Of a stretch of 64,000 bases of DNA, positions 53,921-62,766 are shown piece after piece (the stretch's first letter is position 1; every line of letters begins with the position of its first letter). The stretch lies in contig JAOPXD010000107.1 of the NCBI GenBank assembly GCA_025965315.1, positions 1 to 64,000 on the forward strand, written 5' to 3'. Origin of the DNA: Marmoricola sp. (GTDB lineage Bacteria; Actinomycetota; Actinomycetes; Propionibacteriales; Nocardioidaceae). The notes below the pieces were generated by a model, which ran no database searches, had not been told where the DNA came from, and saw only the letters and a list, made by a program, of their open reading frames with translations. A program made the translations under genes and the position numbers.

Positions 53921-55564
53921 ATGAGCACCGTGAGCGAGATTGCGAACGCCGGAGACCTGCGTACCGGCACCCACAACGGACACCTGATGGTCGCCGCGCT
54001 GCGCCGGCACCACAACCGGCCGATCATCCACCTCGGCGACGTCACCCTCACGGGGCAGCAGGTCTCCGACCGGATCAGCACCTACATCCAGGCCTTCGAG
54101 TCGCTCGGTGCCGGCTTCGGTACGGCGGGAGCACTGCTCGCGCTGAACCGCCCCGAGGTGCTCTTCATCCTCGGTGCCGGGCAGACCCAGGGCTACCGGC
54201 GGACGTCGCTGCACCCGCTCGGATCGGCCGACGACCACGCCTACGTCATCAACGACGCCGAGATCACCACCCTGATCGTCGACCCGTACTTCGCCGAGCG
54301 TGCGCTGGCCCTGCTGGAGAAGTGCCCGGGGCTCACCCAGGTGCTGACGATCGGGCCCGTCCCCGAGACGATCGCCGAGGCGGCCGCCGCCAGCGGCCGG
54401 ACCACCGCGGACCTCATCGAGGCGGCAGCCGGTTTCGAACCGACCCGCGTCGAGGCTCGCCTGCTCCCGGGTGACCACGTCGTCTCGATCACCTACACCG
54501 GCGGTACCACCGGCAAGCCCAAGGGCGTCATCGGCATGTCGCAGACGATGAACACGATGACGAGCATCCAGCTCGCCGAGTGGGAGTGGCCCGCCGAGCC
54601 CCGGTTCCTGATGTGCACCCCGCTCTCCCACGCGGGTGCAGCATTCTTCGTGCCGGTCGTCATCAAGGGCGGCACCCTCTTCGTGACCTCGACGTTCAAC
54701 CCCGCCGAGGTGCTGGCGACCATCGAGGAGAAGAAGATCAACTCCCTGATGCTGGTCCCGACGATGCTCTACGCGTTGATGGACCACCCGGACAGCCACA
54801 CCCGCGACCTCTCCAGCCTGGAGACCGTCTACTACGGTGCCAGCGCGATGAACCCGGTGCGTCTGAAGGAGGCCATCGAGCGGTTCGGCCCGATCTTCGC
54901 CCAGTACTACGGCCAGTCCGAGGCCCCCATGGTGATCACCTACTTCAACAAGGGTGACCACGTGAACGACGACGGCAGCCCGGCTGAGCACCGCCTGACC
55001 TCCTGCGGTCGTCCCACGGCCCTGGCCCGCACGGCGCTCCTCGGCGAGGACGGCAACCCCGTCGCCCCCGGCGAGCCCGGTGAGATCTGCGTCGCCGGTC
55101 CACTGCTCTCCGGCGGCTACTGGAAGCTGCCCGAGCAGACCGCGGAGACCTGGAAGGACGGCTGGATGCGTACCGGTGACGTCGCCCGCGAGGACGAGGA
55201 CGGTTTCTGGTACATCGTCGACCGGACCAAGGACATGATCGTCACCGGTGGCTTCAACGTGTTCCCGCGCGAGGTCGAGGACGTCGTGGCCGAGCACCCG
55301 GCGGTCGCGCAGGTCGGTGTCATCGGGATCCCGCACGAGAAGTTCGGTGAGTCCGTCGCCGCGATCGTGGTGATGCGCGACGGCCAGGAGCTGACCGACG
55401 CCGTCATCGCCGAGATCCAGAACATGGTCAAGGAGAAGAAGGGCTCGGTGCAGGCGCCGAAGCAGGTCATCGCGATCGACGCCCTTCCGCTCACGGGTCT
55501 GGGCAAGCCGGACAAGAAGGCGCTGCGCGCGCAGTACTGGACGGGGGACCGCGCGATCGGCTGA
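53921..55564 (+). CDS. Acyl-CoA ligase of the steroid regulon, specificity unassigned
   Basis: This 547-residue ANL-superfamily ligase has the P-loop SITYTGGTTGKPKGVIG, the adenine segment YYGQSEAPM, and the hinge/C-domain segments VDRTKDMIVTGGFNVFPREVE and PLTGLGKPDKKAL. It is not FadD3 (32437-34002) or FadD19 (57792-59450), and no gene of this type sits at the matching place in M. tuberculosis. Its leaderless promoter is overlapped by a perfect KstR site, so a role in activating a sterol side-chain acid or another early acid intermediate is likely. Confidence 0.85.
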   Translation: MSTVSEIANAGDLRTGTHNGHLMVAALRRHHNRPIIHLGDVTLTGQQVSDRISTYIQAFESLGAGFGTAGALLALNRPEVLFILGAGQTQGYRRTSLHPLGSADDHAYVINDAEITTLIVDPYFAERALALLEKCPGLTQVLTIGPVPETIAEAAAASGRTTADLIEAAAGFEPTRVEARLLPGDHVVSITYTGGTTGKPKGVIGMSQTMNTMTSIQLAEWEWPAEPRFLMCTPLSHAGAAFFVPVVIKGGTLFVTSTFNPAEVLATIEEKKINSLMLVPTMLYALMDHPDSHTRDLSSLETVYYGASAMNPVRLKEAIERFGPIFAQYYGQSEAPMVITYFNKGDHVNDDGSPAEHRLTSCGRPTALARTALLGEDGNPVAPGEPGEICVAGPLLSGGYWKLPEQTAETWKDGWMRTGDVAREDEDGFWYIVDRTKDMIVTGGFNVFPREVEDVVAEHPAVAQVGVIGIPHEKFGESVAAIVVMRDGQELTDAVIAEIQNMVKEKKGSVQAPKQVIAIDALPLTGLGKPDKKALRAQYWTGDRAIG

Positions 55565-55665
55565 CCGTACCCGCGCGGCCCGCGATGCGGGTCAGGCCGC
55601 CGGCGAAGGCGAGAACCGTCGCGTACAGCGGCACCAGCGCCGGTAGGACCGGGTCTCGGAGTCGG

Positions 55666-56346
55666 TCAGCGATCCCAGGCGAACGGCGGGACCCGGTCGA
55701 CGATGCCGTCGATCGCCGCGAGAGTGGCGTCGAGGCCGGCCAGGCTGTGCGGCGCGTCGCCGATGGTGACCAGGTAGCTCTGCCGGAACGACCAGGCCAG
55801 GTCCGGCATGGTGAGTAGGTACTCCATCATCAGCGGGTGGAGGACGTCGGTGGCGAACTTACGGTCCGGCGAGCTCACCTTGAAGGCCCGGTTGAACTGC
55901 TCGGACTCGAGGTCGATGTCGTTGTCCAGGATCCGGCCGACGACCCGGGAGAAGAAACCCTCGGGCGAGACCGAGAGCGCCGGGACGACGTGGCCGAGGG
56001 CGAGTGCCACGACGGAGAAGGTGTGTCGCTCGGTCCTGGTCCGCGAGTTCCCCTCGCTGTCGGTGTAGCGCTCGGTGGTCGCGTACTCGTAGTCGAAGGC
56101 GACGAACGCGCGGCCGTCGTGGGTGCCGCTGAGCACGTTCTCCGCGGATCGGCTGTGCCCGGTGCCGAACGGGGCGCCGTCGAACATGTCGATGTAGCCG
56201 GGGTCGCTCCGGGTGTAGGTCCAGCCCCGGCTCGCGGCAGCCGCTGCGAACGCCTCACGCCGCTTCTTCGCCTGCTGGTAGCCGAGGTAGCCGACCAGCC
56301 CGACGATCCCGAAGGCGACGACGGCCAGGACGATCACGAGCGCCAT
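55666..56346 (-). CDS. DUF3137-like membrane protein
   Basis: This 226-residue protein has one N-terminal membrane segment (about 2-23, LVIVLAVVAFGIVGLVGYLGY) followed by a soluble domain with YTRSDPGYIDMFDGAPFG and a FSVVALALGHVVPALSVSPE strand. It resembles DUF3137-type proteins that often accompany LemA. Its start overlaps the lemA-like stop by one base. The 100 bases downstream hold no gene. The function is unknown. Confidence 0.68.
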   Translation of the reverse strand: MALVIVLAVVAFGIVGLVGYLGYQQAKKRREAFAAAAASRGWTYTRSDPGYIDMFDGAPFGTGHSRSAENVLSGTHDGRAFVAFDYEYATTERYTDSEGNSRTRTERHTFSVVALALGHVVPALSVSPEGFFSRVVGRILDNDIDLESEQFNRAFKVSSPDRKFATDVLHPLMMEYLLTMPDLAWSFRQSYLVTIGDAPHSLAGLDATLAAIDGIVDRVPPFAWDR

Positions 56347-56912
56347 CAGAGACCCGCCCCGGCGTCCGGTACGGCGCGCGCAGCGGCATCGGTGATCTCG
56401 AAGAAGTCGCGCGCGCCGAAGGAGAACCAGCCGGCGACGACGTTGGACGGGAAGGTTGCGACGCGGGTGTTGTAAGCGCTCACATTGAGGTTGTAGAACC
56501 GGCGGGACGCGGCGATCCGATCCTCGGTGTTGGTGAGTTCGGTCTGCAGCTGCAGGAAGTTGCTGCTCGCCTTGAGGTCCGGGTAGGCCTCGGCGCGCGC
56601 GAGCACGGTTCCCAGCTGCCGGCCTACCTGCTCCTCGTAGCTCTGCCGCGATGACGGAGCGTCGCCCTTGTGTGCCGTCGCCTGCTCCCGAGCGGCGGCC
56701 AGCGCCTCGAGCAGCGCGCGCTCGTGGGCCGCGTAGCCGGCGACGGTGCTGACCAGGTTGGGGATCAGGTCGTGGCGGCGGGTGAGCTCCACGTCGATCC
56801 CGCCCCAGGAGGCGTCGACGAGCGTGCGCTGCCGGACGAACCGGTTGTACATGACCACGACCGAGAGGCCGAGCACGGCAACGAACCCGAGAACGATGTA
56901 GACGGCAACCAT
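56346..56912 (-). CDS. LemA family protein
   Basis: This 188-residue protein shows the LemA pattern: one N-terminal membrane helix (about 3-21), then YNRFVRQRTLVDASWGGIDV, RRHDLIPNLVSTVAGYAAHE and a C-terminal RFYNLNVSAYNTRVATFPSN. A long helical domain should face one side of the membrane. It is co-transcribed with the DUF3137-like gene. The ATG is preceded by TAGATT at leaderless spacing. LemA function is poorly defined. Confidence 0.88.
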   Translation of the reverse strand: MVAVYIVLGFVAVLGLSVVVMYNRFVRQRTLVDASWGGIDVELTRRHDLIPNLVSTVAGYAAHERALLEALAAAREQATAHKGDAPSSRQSYEEQVGRQLGTVLARAEAYPDLKASSNFLQLQTELTNTEDRIAASRRFYNLNVSAYNTRVATFPSNVVAGWFSFGARDFFEITDAAARAVPDAGAGL

Positions 56913-56919
56913 GCCGCCC

Positions 56920-56925
56920 AATCTA
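56920..56925 (-). promoter_or_regulatory. -10 element for the leaderless lemA-like gene
   Basis: On the minus strand TAGATT is followed by seven bases and the ATG at 56912. Confidence 0.5.
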
Positions 56926-56934
56926 GGTCCCCGC

Positions 56935-57744
56935 TCAGCTGCCGGTGAAGTTGGCCGGACGCTTCTCCAAGAAGGCGCGCGGCCCCTCCTTCGCGTCGTT
57001 GGACTTGAAGACCTCGGCACCGACCTTGGCATCGTCGGCCCAGCAGTCGTCCTCGTGCTTGCCCTCGGAGTCGCGCATCGTCTTCAGGATGGCCTGGACG
57101 GCGAGCGGGCCGTTCGCGGCGATCTTGTCGGCGATCTCGTGCGCCTTCGCCAGAGCGTCGCCGTCGGGGACGACGTGCCCGATGAGGCCGAGCTCCTTGG
57201 CCTCGGGCGCGAGCAGCAGCCGACCGGTGAGCAGCAGCTCGGCCGCGACGGTGTACGGGATCTGGCGCGGGAGGCGGACAGCGGAGCCGCCCATCGGGTA
57301 CAGGCTCCACTTCGCCTCGGCCACGCCGAATTTCGCCGACTCCCCGGCGACCCGGATGTCGGTGCCCTGCAGGATCTCGGTGCCTCCAGCGATGGCGGGC
57401 CCCTCGACCGCGGCGATCAGCGGCTTGGTGAGCCGGAAGCCCTTGAGGAGGCCCTTGAGGATCGTGGGGTCGAACTCGCCGGACTCGAAGCTGTCGCCCG
57501 GGGGCTTCTCGTTCGCCGTCTTGAGGTCCATCCCGGCACAGAAGTAGCCGCCGGCGCCGGTGAGGATGCAGACCCGGATCTCGGGATCGGCGTTCACCCG
57601 GTCCCAGGCGTCCTCCATGATCCGCAGCATGTCGCTCGAGAGCGCGTTGCGCCGCTCGGGGCGGTTCATCGTCACGATCAGCTTGTGACCGTCCTGCTCG
57701 ACGATGCAGTCGGGGGTGGTCCGCTCAGTGCTGGTGTCCGTCAT
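56935..57744 (-). CDS. echA19: EchA19-like enoyl-CoA hydratase
   Basis: This 269-residue crotonase has [14 protein letters not shown] and [19 protein letters not shown], which form the oxyanion hole, and a catalytic Glu candidate in [12 protein letters not shown]. It is divergent from fadD19 as echA19 (Rv3516) is in M. tuberculosis, where it hydrates C24:1 steroid enoyl-CoA. The start at 57744 is chosen because upstream ATG and TTG codons fall in the probable promoter; the implied leader is only about ten bases. Confidence 0.87.
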   Translation of the reverse strand: MTDTSTERTTPDCIVEQDGHKLIVTMNRPERRNALSSDMLRIMEDAWDRVNADPEIRVCILTGAGGYFCAGMDLKTANEKPPGDSFESGEFDPTILKGLLKGFRLTKPLIAAVEGPAIAGGTEILQGTDIRVAGESAKFGVAEAKWSLYPMGGSAVRLPRQIPYTVAAELLLTGRLLLAPEAKELGLIGHVVPDGDALAKAHEIADKIAANGPLAVQAILKTMRDSEGKHEDDCWADDAKVGAEVFKSNDAKEGPRAFLEKRPANFTGS

Positions 57745-57766
57745 GCGGGGAATGCTAGCCATAAAC

Positions 57767-57780
57767 AAGAACGTGTTCTA
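57767..57780. promoter_or_regulatory. KstR-type operator between echA19 and fadD19
   Basis: AAGAACGTGTTCTA matches the KstR consensus at all but the first base. On the plus strand it overlaps TAGTCT (57779-57784), seven bases before the fadD19 ATG. Confidence 0.78.
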
Positions 57781-57791
57781 GTCTTCGGCTC

Positions 57792-59450
57792 ATGGCTTTG
57801 AACATCGCTGACCTCTTTGAGCACGCCGTCGATGCGGCCCCCGACAAGCCCGCCGTGAAGGTGGGCGAGCGCGTGGTGACCTTCGCCGAGCTCGAGTCCG
57901 ATTCCAACCGACTTGCGCACTACCTGATGAGTCAGGGCGTCAAGGCCGGCGACCACGTCGCGGTCTACGCCAAGAACAGCATCGAGCACGTCGTTGCGGT
58001 CCTCGCGATCGTCAAGATCCGCGCGGTGAACATCAACGTCAACTACCGCTATGTGGAGGGCGAGCTCAACTACCTCTTCGAGAACGCCGACGTGGTGGCG
58101 CTGATCGTGGAGCGCACCTACGCCCCGCTGGTCGCGAAGACCTTCCCGAACCACCCGAAGCTGACCACCGTCGTCGTGGTCCCTGACGTCATCGAGCCCG
58201 AGGACCAGTCCGACATCAGCGCGTTCGACGGCGTCCTGTACGCCGACGCGATCGGCGACCAGAGTGCCGAGCGCGACTTCGAGGAGCGCAGCGCCGACGA
58301 CCTGCACATCATCTACACCGGGGGCACCACCGGCTTCCCGAAGGGCGTCATGTGGCGCCATGAGGACTTCTGGCGCACCCTCGGCGGCGGCATCGACTTC
58401 TACACCGGCGAGAAGCTCGACGAGTACGACCAGTCGAAGCAGGCCGCCCAGGACGGCCGGATGGTCACCTTCCCGCTGAGCCCGTTGATGCACGGTGGCG
58501 CCCAGGCCGGTCTGCTGATGCACCTGTTCGCCGGGCACCTCACGATCCTGGAGCCCAAGTTCGACCCCCAGCGCACCTGGGAGTTGATCGACGAGAACGG
58601 CATCATGCTGATCTTCATGACCGGTGACGCGATGGCGCGACCCCTGATCGAGGAGTTCGAGCGCAAGGCCAAGACCGACTCGCCGTACAGCGGCGCGAGC
58701 CTGTTCGCGGTGTCCTCGAGCGCGGCGATCTTCAGCCCCGAGGTCAAGGAGCGCTGGATCGAGGCGCTGCCGAACCCGGTGTACACCGACTCGGTCGGTG
58801 CCTCGGAGACCGGCTTCCAGGGCATGGGCATGCAGGACAAGACCCACATCTCCAGTGACGGTCCCGTCGTCGGGCTCGGCCCGAGCAGCGTCGTCATCGA
58901 CGAGAACAACCACATCCTCGACCTGGCTACCAACGTGGGCAAGATCGGCCGACTGGGCCGCGGCGGCTCGGTGCCGGTGGGTTACTACAAGGACGAGAAG
59001 AAGTCCGCCGAGACCTTCCTGGTCGTCGACGGCATGCGGATCTCGGTGCCCGGCGACTTCGCCCGGATCGAGGAGGACAACAAGGTCACGCTCCTCGGTC
59101 GTGGCTCGAACTGCGTCAACACCGGCGGCGAGAAGGTCTACCCCGAAGAGGTCGAGATGGCGATCAAGCGCCACCCGGCCGTGTACGACGTCCTCGTCGT
59201 CGGCATTCCGGACGAGAAGTTCGGCCAGGCCGTGGCCGCGGTGATCCAGCCGCGCGAGGGCGAGACCGTCGAGCTCGGGGAGCTGCGCGAGTACCTCCGC
59301 GAGTTCCTCTCCGGCTACAAGCTTCCGCGGACGATGACCCTCGTCCCGGAGATCCCGCGCAATGCCACCGGCAAGGCGCAGTACCCGAAGGCCAAGGAGC
59401 TGCTGCTCGAGGCCAAAGCCCTGAACAACACCGAAGGAGCGTCGGCCTGA
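57792..59450 (+). CDS. fadD19: FadD19: steroid side-chain CoA ligase
   Basis: This 552-residue acyl-CoA ligase closely follows FadD19 in its opening (LNIADLFEHAVDAAPDKPAV) and in VNVNYRYVEGELNYLFENAD. It has the P-loop YTGGTTGFPKGVMWRHED and a C-domain with NTGGEKVYPEEVE and PRNATGKAQY. In Rhodococcus FadD19 is the ligase needed for C-24-branched sterol side chains, and it also activates cholestenoic acids. The leaderless ATG follows a KstR-overlapped -10. The stop and the next start share a base (TGATG). Confidence 0.93.
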   Translation: MALNIADLFEHAVDAAPDKPAVKVGERVVTFAELESDSNRLAHYLMSQGVKAGDHVAVYAKNSIEHVVAVLAIVKIRAVNINVNYRYVEGELNYLFENADVVALIVERTYAPLVAKTFPNHPKLTTVVVVPDVIEPEDQSDISAFDGVLYADAIGDQSAERDFEERSADDLHIIYTGGTTGFPKGVMWRHEDFWRTLGGGIDFYTGEKLDEYDQSKQAAQDGRMVTFPLSPLMHGGAQAGLLMHLFAGHLTILEPKFDPQRTWELIDENGIMLIFMTGDAMARPLIEEFERKAKTDSPYSGASLFAVSSSAAIFSPEVKERWIEALPNPVYTDSVGASETGFQGMGMQDKTHISSDGPVVGLGPSSVVIDENNHILDLATNVGKIGRLGRGGSVPVGYYKDEKKSAETFLVVDGMRISVPGDFARIEEDNKVTLLGRGSNCVNTGGEKVYPEEVEMAIKRHPAVYDVLVVGIPDEKFGQAVAAVIQPREGETVELGELREYLREFLSGYKLPRTMTLVPEIPRNATGKAQYPKAKELLLEAKALNNTEGASA

Positions 59451-60550
59451 TGCGCACGGAGCTTTGTGAACGACTCGGCAACGAGTACCCGATCTTCGCC
59501 TTCACCCCCTCGGAGAAGGTCGCCGCGGCGGTCTCCCGGGCCGGTGGTCTGGGCGTGCTCGGGGCGGTCCGCTTCAACGACTCGAGCGAGCTCGACGAGA
59601 CGCTGACGTGGATGGATGAGAACACCGACGGCAAGCCGTACGGCGTCGACATCGTGATGCCGATGAAGATCCCCACCGAGGGCACCTCGGTCGACCTGAA
59701 GTCCCTGATCCCCGGCGAGCACATCACGTTCGTGGAGGAGACCCTGCGCAAGCTCGGTGTCCCGCCGCTGCCGGAGGGTGAGGGCCGCGAGGGTGTTCTC
59801 GGCTGGCTGCACAGCACCGCGCGCAGCCACGTCGACGTCGCGCTGCAGCACCGCCCGGTCCTGATCGCGAACGCGCTCGGCACCCCGCCGGTCGACGTCA
59901 TCGAACTCGCCCACGCCAAGGGTGTCCTGGTTGCCGCGCTGGCCGGAGCCGGCAAGCACGCCGCGAGCCACGTCGCCAACGGCGTGGACATCATCGTGTC
60001 CCAGGGCTACGAGGCCGGCGGCCACACCGGTGAGATCGCCAGCATGGTGCTCACCCCGGAGATCGTCGACGCGGTCGGTCCCGACGTCCCGGTGCTCGCC
60101 GCCGGTGGCATCGGCTGCGGCCGTCAGGTCGCCGCCTCGCTCGCCCTGGGCGCCCAGGGTGTCTGGACCGGGTCGCTCTGGCTCACCGTGGCGGAGTACG
60201 ACCTCGGCAACAGCGACGCCGTCCAGCGCGCGCTGCTCAAGGCGGGCTCGGGCGACACCGTCCGCAGCCGTGTCTACACCGGCAAGCCGGCGCGCCTGCT
60301 GAAGAACAAGTGGACTGCTGCGTGGGAGGAGGAGGGTGCCCCGGCGCCGCTCCCGATGCCGCTGCAGAACCTGCTCGTCTCCGACGCCCACAACCGGATG
60401 AACGGCGCTGACGACGCCGATGCCGTCGCGATGCCGGCGGGCCAGATCATCGGTCGCACGAACGAGGTCAAGCCGGTCGCTCAGGTGATGGCCGAGCTCA
60501 TCGCCGAGTACGAGGAGACCGTGACCCGCCTCCAGAAGATCAGCGGCTGA
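59450..60550 (+). CDS. Nitronate monooxygenase-like flavoprotein coupled to fadD19
   Basis: This 366-residue FMN-binding TIM barrel shows YPIFAFTPSEKVAAAVSRAG, QGYEAGGHTGEIASMV and AAGGIGCGRQVAASLALGAQG, typical of the nitronate monooxygenase/NADPH-flavin oxidoreductase family. Its ATG shares a base with the fadD19 stop, so it is translationally coupled to that ligase and under the same KstR operator. A redox role on a sterol side chain is implied by context. It is a different protein from IpdC. Confidence 0.85.
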   Translation: MRTELCERLGNEYPIFAFTPSEKVAAAVSRAGGLGVLGAVRFNDSSELDETLTWMDENTDGKPYGVDIVMPMKIPTEGTSVDLKSLIPGEHITFVEETLRKLGVPPLPEGEGREGVLGWLHSTARSHVDVALQHRPVLIANALGTPPVDVIELAHAKGVLVAALAGAGKHAASHVANGVDIIVSQGYEAGGHTGEIASMVLTPEIVDAVGPDVPVLAAGGIGCGRQVAASLALGAQGVWTGSLWLTVAEYDLGNSDAVQRALLKAGSGDTVRSRVYTGKPARLLKNKWTAAWEEEGAPAPLPMPLQNLLVSDAHNRMNGADDADAVAMPAGQIIGRTNEVKPVAQVMAELIAEYEETVTRLQKISG

Positions 60551-60563
60551 CGAACCTGCAGCA

Positions 60564-60600
60564 CGAGCACCCGTTCAGGCCTAGCCTGGACGGGTGCTCG
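60564..60600. terminator. Hairpin overlapping the lysE-like promoter and start
   Basis: The 16-base arms CGAGCACCCGTTCAGG and CCTGGACGGGTGCTCG, with one G-T pair, are separated by five bases. The hairpin follows the fadD19 operon and includes the first codons of the next gene. Confidence 0.7.
60582..60587 (+). promoter_or_regulatory. -10 element for the leaderless lysE-like gene
   Basis: TAGCCT spans the loop and the 3-prime arm of the hairpin and lies six bases before the GTG at 60594. Confidence 0.5.
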
Positions 60601-61202
60601 TCTCTTTCCTGACCTTCACCGGCGCCGCGGCCCTGATCGTCCTGCTGCCCGGCCCCGACACGCTCGTCGTGGTCCGCGCGATCCTGCGCGGCGGCCGCCG
60701 GCAGGGCGTCCTGACGGCGCTGGGGAACCTGGTCGGCCTGTCCGTCTGGGTGACCGCGGCGACGCTCGGGATCGCAGCGCTGCTGCGCGCCAGCGAGCTC
60801 GGGTACGACGCCCTGAGGGTCGTCGGCGCGGCGTACCTGGTGTTCCTGGGCGTCCAGGCGTGGCGGACCCGCGGAGCGGTCACGGAGGCTGCGGACGTGC
60901 GCCCGAGCGTGCTCGGCACGGGATTCCGGGCGGGCGTCCTGACCAACTTGCTGAACCCGAAGGTCGGAGTCTTCTTCGTGACCTTCTTGCCCGGCTTCGT
61001 CCCGGACGGCGCCTCGGTCGGCCTGACCACGGCAGCGTTCGGCGCGGTCTTCGTCGTCCTCACGGCCCTCTACTGGCTGGTGCTCCTTGCGCTCGCCGGG
61101 CGCGTGACGGACTGGATGAACACCCCGCGGATCCGGCACCGTCTCGACGTCGCCACCGCCGGTGTCCTGGTGGCCTTCGGGATCCGCCTCGCCACGGAAT
61201 GA
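60594..61202 (+). CDS. LysE/RhtB family exporter
   Basis: This 202-residue membrane protein has about six hydrophobic segments and family signatures near the N-terminus (LLPGPDTLVVVRAILRGGRRQGV) and centre (GVLTNLLNPKVGVFFVTFLPGFVP). LysE/RhtB proteins export amino acids or related small molecules by proton exchange. The GTG start has a leaderless -10 rather than a ribosome site. There is no visible link to the steroid operons. Confidence 0.88.
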   Translation: MLVSFLTFTGAAALIVLLPGPDTLVVVRAILRGGRRQGVLTALGNLVGLSVWVTAATLGIAALLRASELGYDALRVVGAAYLVFLGVQAWRTRGAVTEAADVRPSVLGTGFRAGVLTNLLNPKVGVFFVTFLPGFVPDGASVGLTTAAFGAVFVVLTALYWLVLLALAGRVTDWMNTPRIRHRLDVATAGVLVAFGIRLATE

Positions 61203-61230
61203 GAAACCTCCCAAACCGGTCGTGCTGACC

Positions 61231-61236
61231 TAGAGT
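61231..61236 (+). promoter_or_regulatory. -10 element for the leaderless LVIVD-protein gene
   Basis: TAGAGT lies six bases before the ATG at 61243, and no ribosome-binding site is present. Confidence 0.55.
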
Positions 61237-61242
61237 CGCGTC

Positions 61243-62730
61243 ATGGTCGTCCAGAGATCCTCCCGCACCGCTGCCGTACGCCGTCTCCTCGCCGTGTCTG
61301 CGGCGGTGCTGTCCCTGGTTGGCGGCTTGGTGGCCACGGGCAGCTTCGGTGCCACGCCGGCACCGGTCGCGGCGTCGGTACCGAAGGCCACCTGCGGCCC
61401 GGGCTCGCTGCCCGAGACCTCGACGCAGGGCCGGGTCCCGAAGGCGGACTACACCTCGGGCCGGGTGAAGAAGGGCTACACCTGCAACACCAGCGAGGTC
61501 GGCCACCAGGGCAGCTCGGGAGGGTTCAAGACGCTGCGCTACACCGACTCCCGAGGCCACACCTGCGCGTTCTACGACTCGACGCTGACGATCCCGCGTG
61601 ACGTCGTCTCGAACGTCCTGTCCGGCGACGGGCTGGGTGTGGTGGTCCTCGACATGACCAACCCGGCAAAGCCGAGGAAGACCGCGAACCTGGTCTCGGT
61701 GGGAATGATCAGCCCGCACGAGTCGCTGCTGGTCAACGCGAAGCGCGGCTTGCTGGTCGGCGTGATGGGCACAGCGGTGACCGCCCCCGGCATCCTCGAC
61801 GTGTACGACGTGAAGACCGACTGCCGCAAGCCGAAGCTGCTCTCCAGCTCGCTGTCAGGGATCCTCGGCCACGAGAGCGGTTTCTCCCCGGATGGGAAGA
61901 CCTACTACGTCGCCGGCGTGCTCGGCACGCTGACTGCGGTCGACCTGACGAACCCGCGGAAACCGAAGATCGTCTACAAGGAGGGTGGCGTCGTCTACCA
62001 CGGCCTCCGGCTGTCGAACGACGGCAACACCATGTACGTCGCCAACATCGGTCAGCCGAGCGCGAACCTGATCGAGGGTGCCGGGCTCCGGATCCTCGAC
62101 GTCAGCCAGGTCCAGGCCCGTAAGGCCAAGCCCAAGGTGCCGGTGCTCTCGACCATCACCTGGCGCGGTTCCTCCATCCCGCAGGTCGCCGAGCCGTTCA
62201 CCCGCGGTGGCCGGCACTACGTCTTCGAGGTCGACGAGTTCGTCGACCTGTTCACCTTCACCGGCCTGGTCGACATCAAGCACGCGCCCGTCGGCGCCGC
62301 CCGGATCATCGACGTACAGGACCCGAAGCATCCGAAGGTCGTCTCCGACATCCGGCTCAAGGTGCACCAGCCCGACCAGCGGGGCGGACCGCAGTACAAC
62401 GACCCCGGGGCAGCACTTCCGGTCCAGGGGTACGCCGCGCACTACTGCGGTCTGCCGACACGCGTGGACCCGAAGATCGCGGGTTGCTCGATGATCGCCT
62501 CGGGCCTACGGCTCTTCGACATCCGCGACGTGAAGCACCCCAAGGAGGTGGCGTACTTCAACAAGCCGGTACCGAAGGTGAACAAGCTGGCACTGATCCC
62601 GGCCATCGGTTCCTGGGCGATGTCCCAGCCCGCCTGGGACCTGAGGAACAACAGCGTCTGGTACACCGACTCCAACTCAGGCTTCTACGTCGTCAAGCTG
62701 ACCAACGGCGTCCAGAAGTTGCTGCACTGA
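61243..62730 (+). CDS. Secreted LVIVD-repeat beta-propeller-like protein
   Basis: This 495-residue protein has a signal peptide (about 1-40, LLAVSAAVLSLVGGLVATGSF). The mature protein starts with a Cys-containing head (ATCGPGSLPETSTQGRVP, YTCNTSEVGHQG) and continues with repeats of the type VVVLDMTNPAKPRKTANL, AVDLTNPRKPK and RIIDVQDPKHPKVVSDI, as in LVIVD-repeat proteins that form a beta-propeller. Several Cys pairs could form disulfides. A close paralogue follows immediately. The function is unknown. Confidence 0.82.
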   Translation: MVVQRSSRTAAVRRLLAVSAAVLSLVGGLVATGSFGATPAPVAASVPKATCGPGSLPETSTQGRVPKADYTSGRVKKGYTCNTSEVGHQGSSGGFKTLRYTDSRGHTCAFYDSTLTIPRDVVSNVLSGDGLGVVVLDMTNPAKPRKTANLVSVGMISPHESLLVNAKRGLLVGVMGTAVTAPGILDVYDVKTDCRKPKLLSSSLSGILGHESGFSPDGKTYYVAGVLGTLTAVDLTNPRKPKIVYKEGGVVYHGLRLSNDGNTMYVANIGQPSANLIEGAGLRILDVSQVQARKAKPKVPVLSTITWRGSSIPQVAEPFTRGGRHYVFEVDEFVDLFTFTGLVDIKHAPVGAARIIDVQDPKHPKVVSDIRLKVHQPDQRGGPQYNDPGAALPVQGYAAHYCGLPTRVDPKIAGCSMIASGLRLFDIRDVKHPKEVAYFNKPVPKVNKLALIPAIGSWAMSQPAWDLRNNSVWYTDSNSGFYVVKLTNGVQKLLH

Positions 62731-62766
62731 GGCGTAGCGCGCCCGACCCCTGCTCGTTGAGCAGGC

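Noticed and set aside
55565..55665. Possible terminator after the acyl-CoA ligase
   Set aside because: Only a five-base CCCGC/GCGGG stem with a three-base loop is visible, too weak to call.
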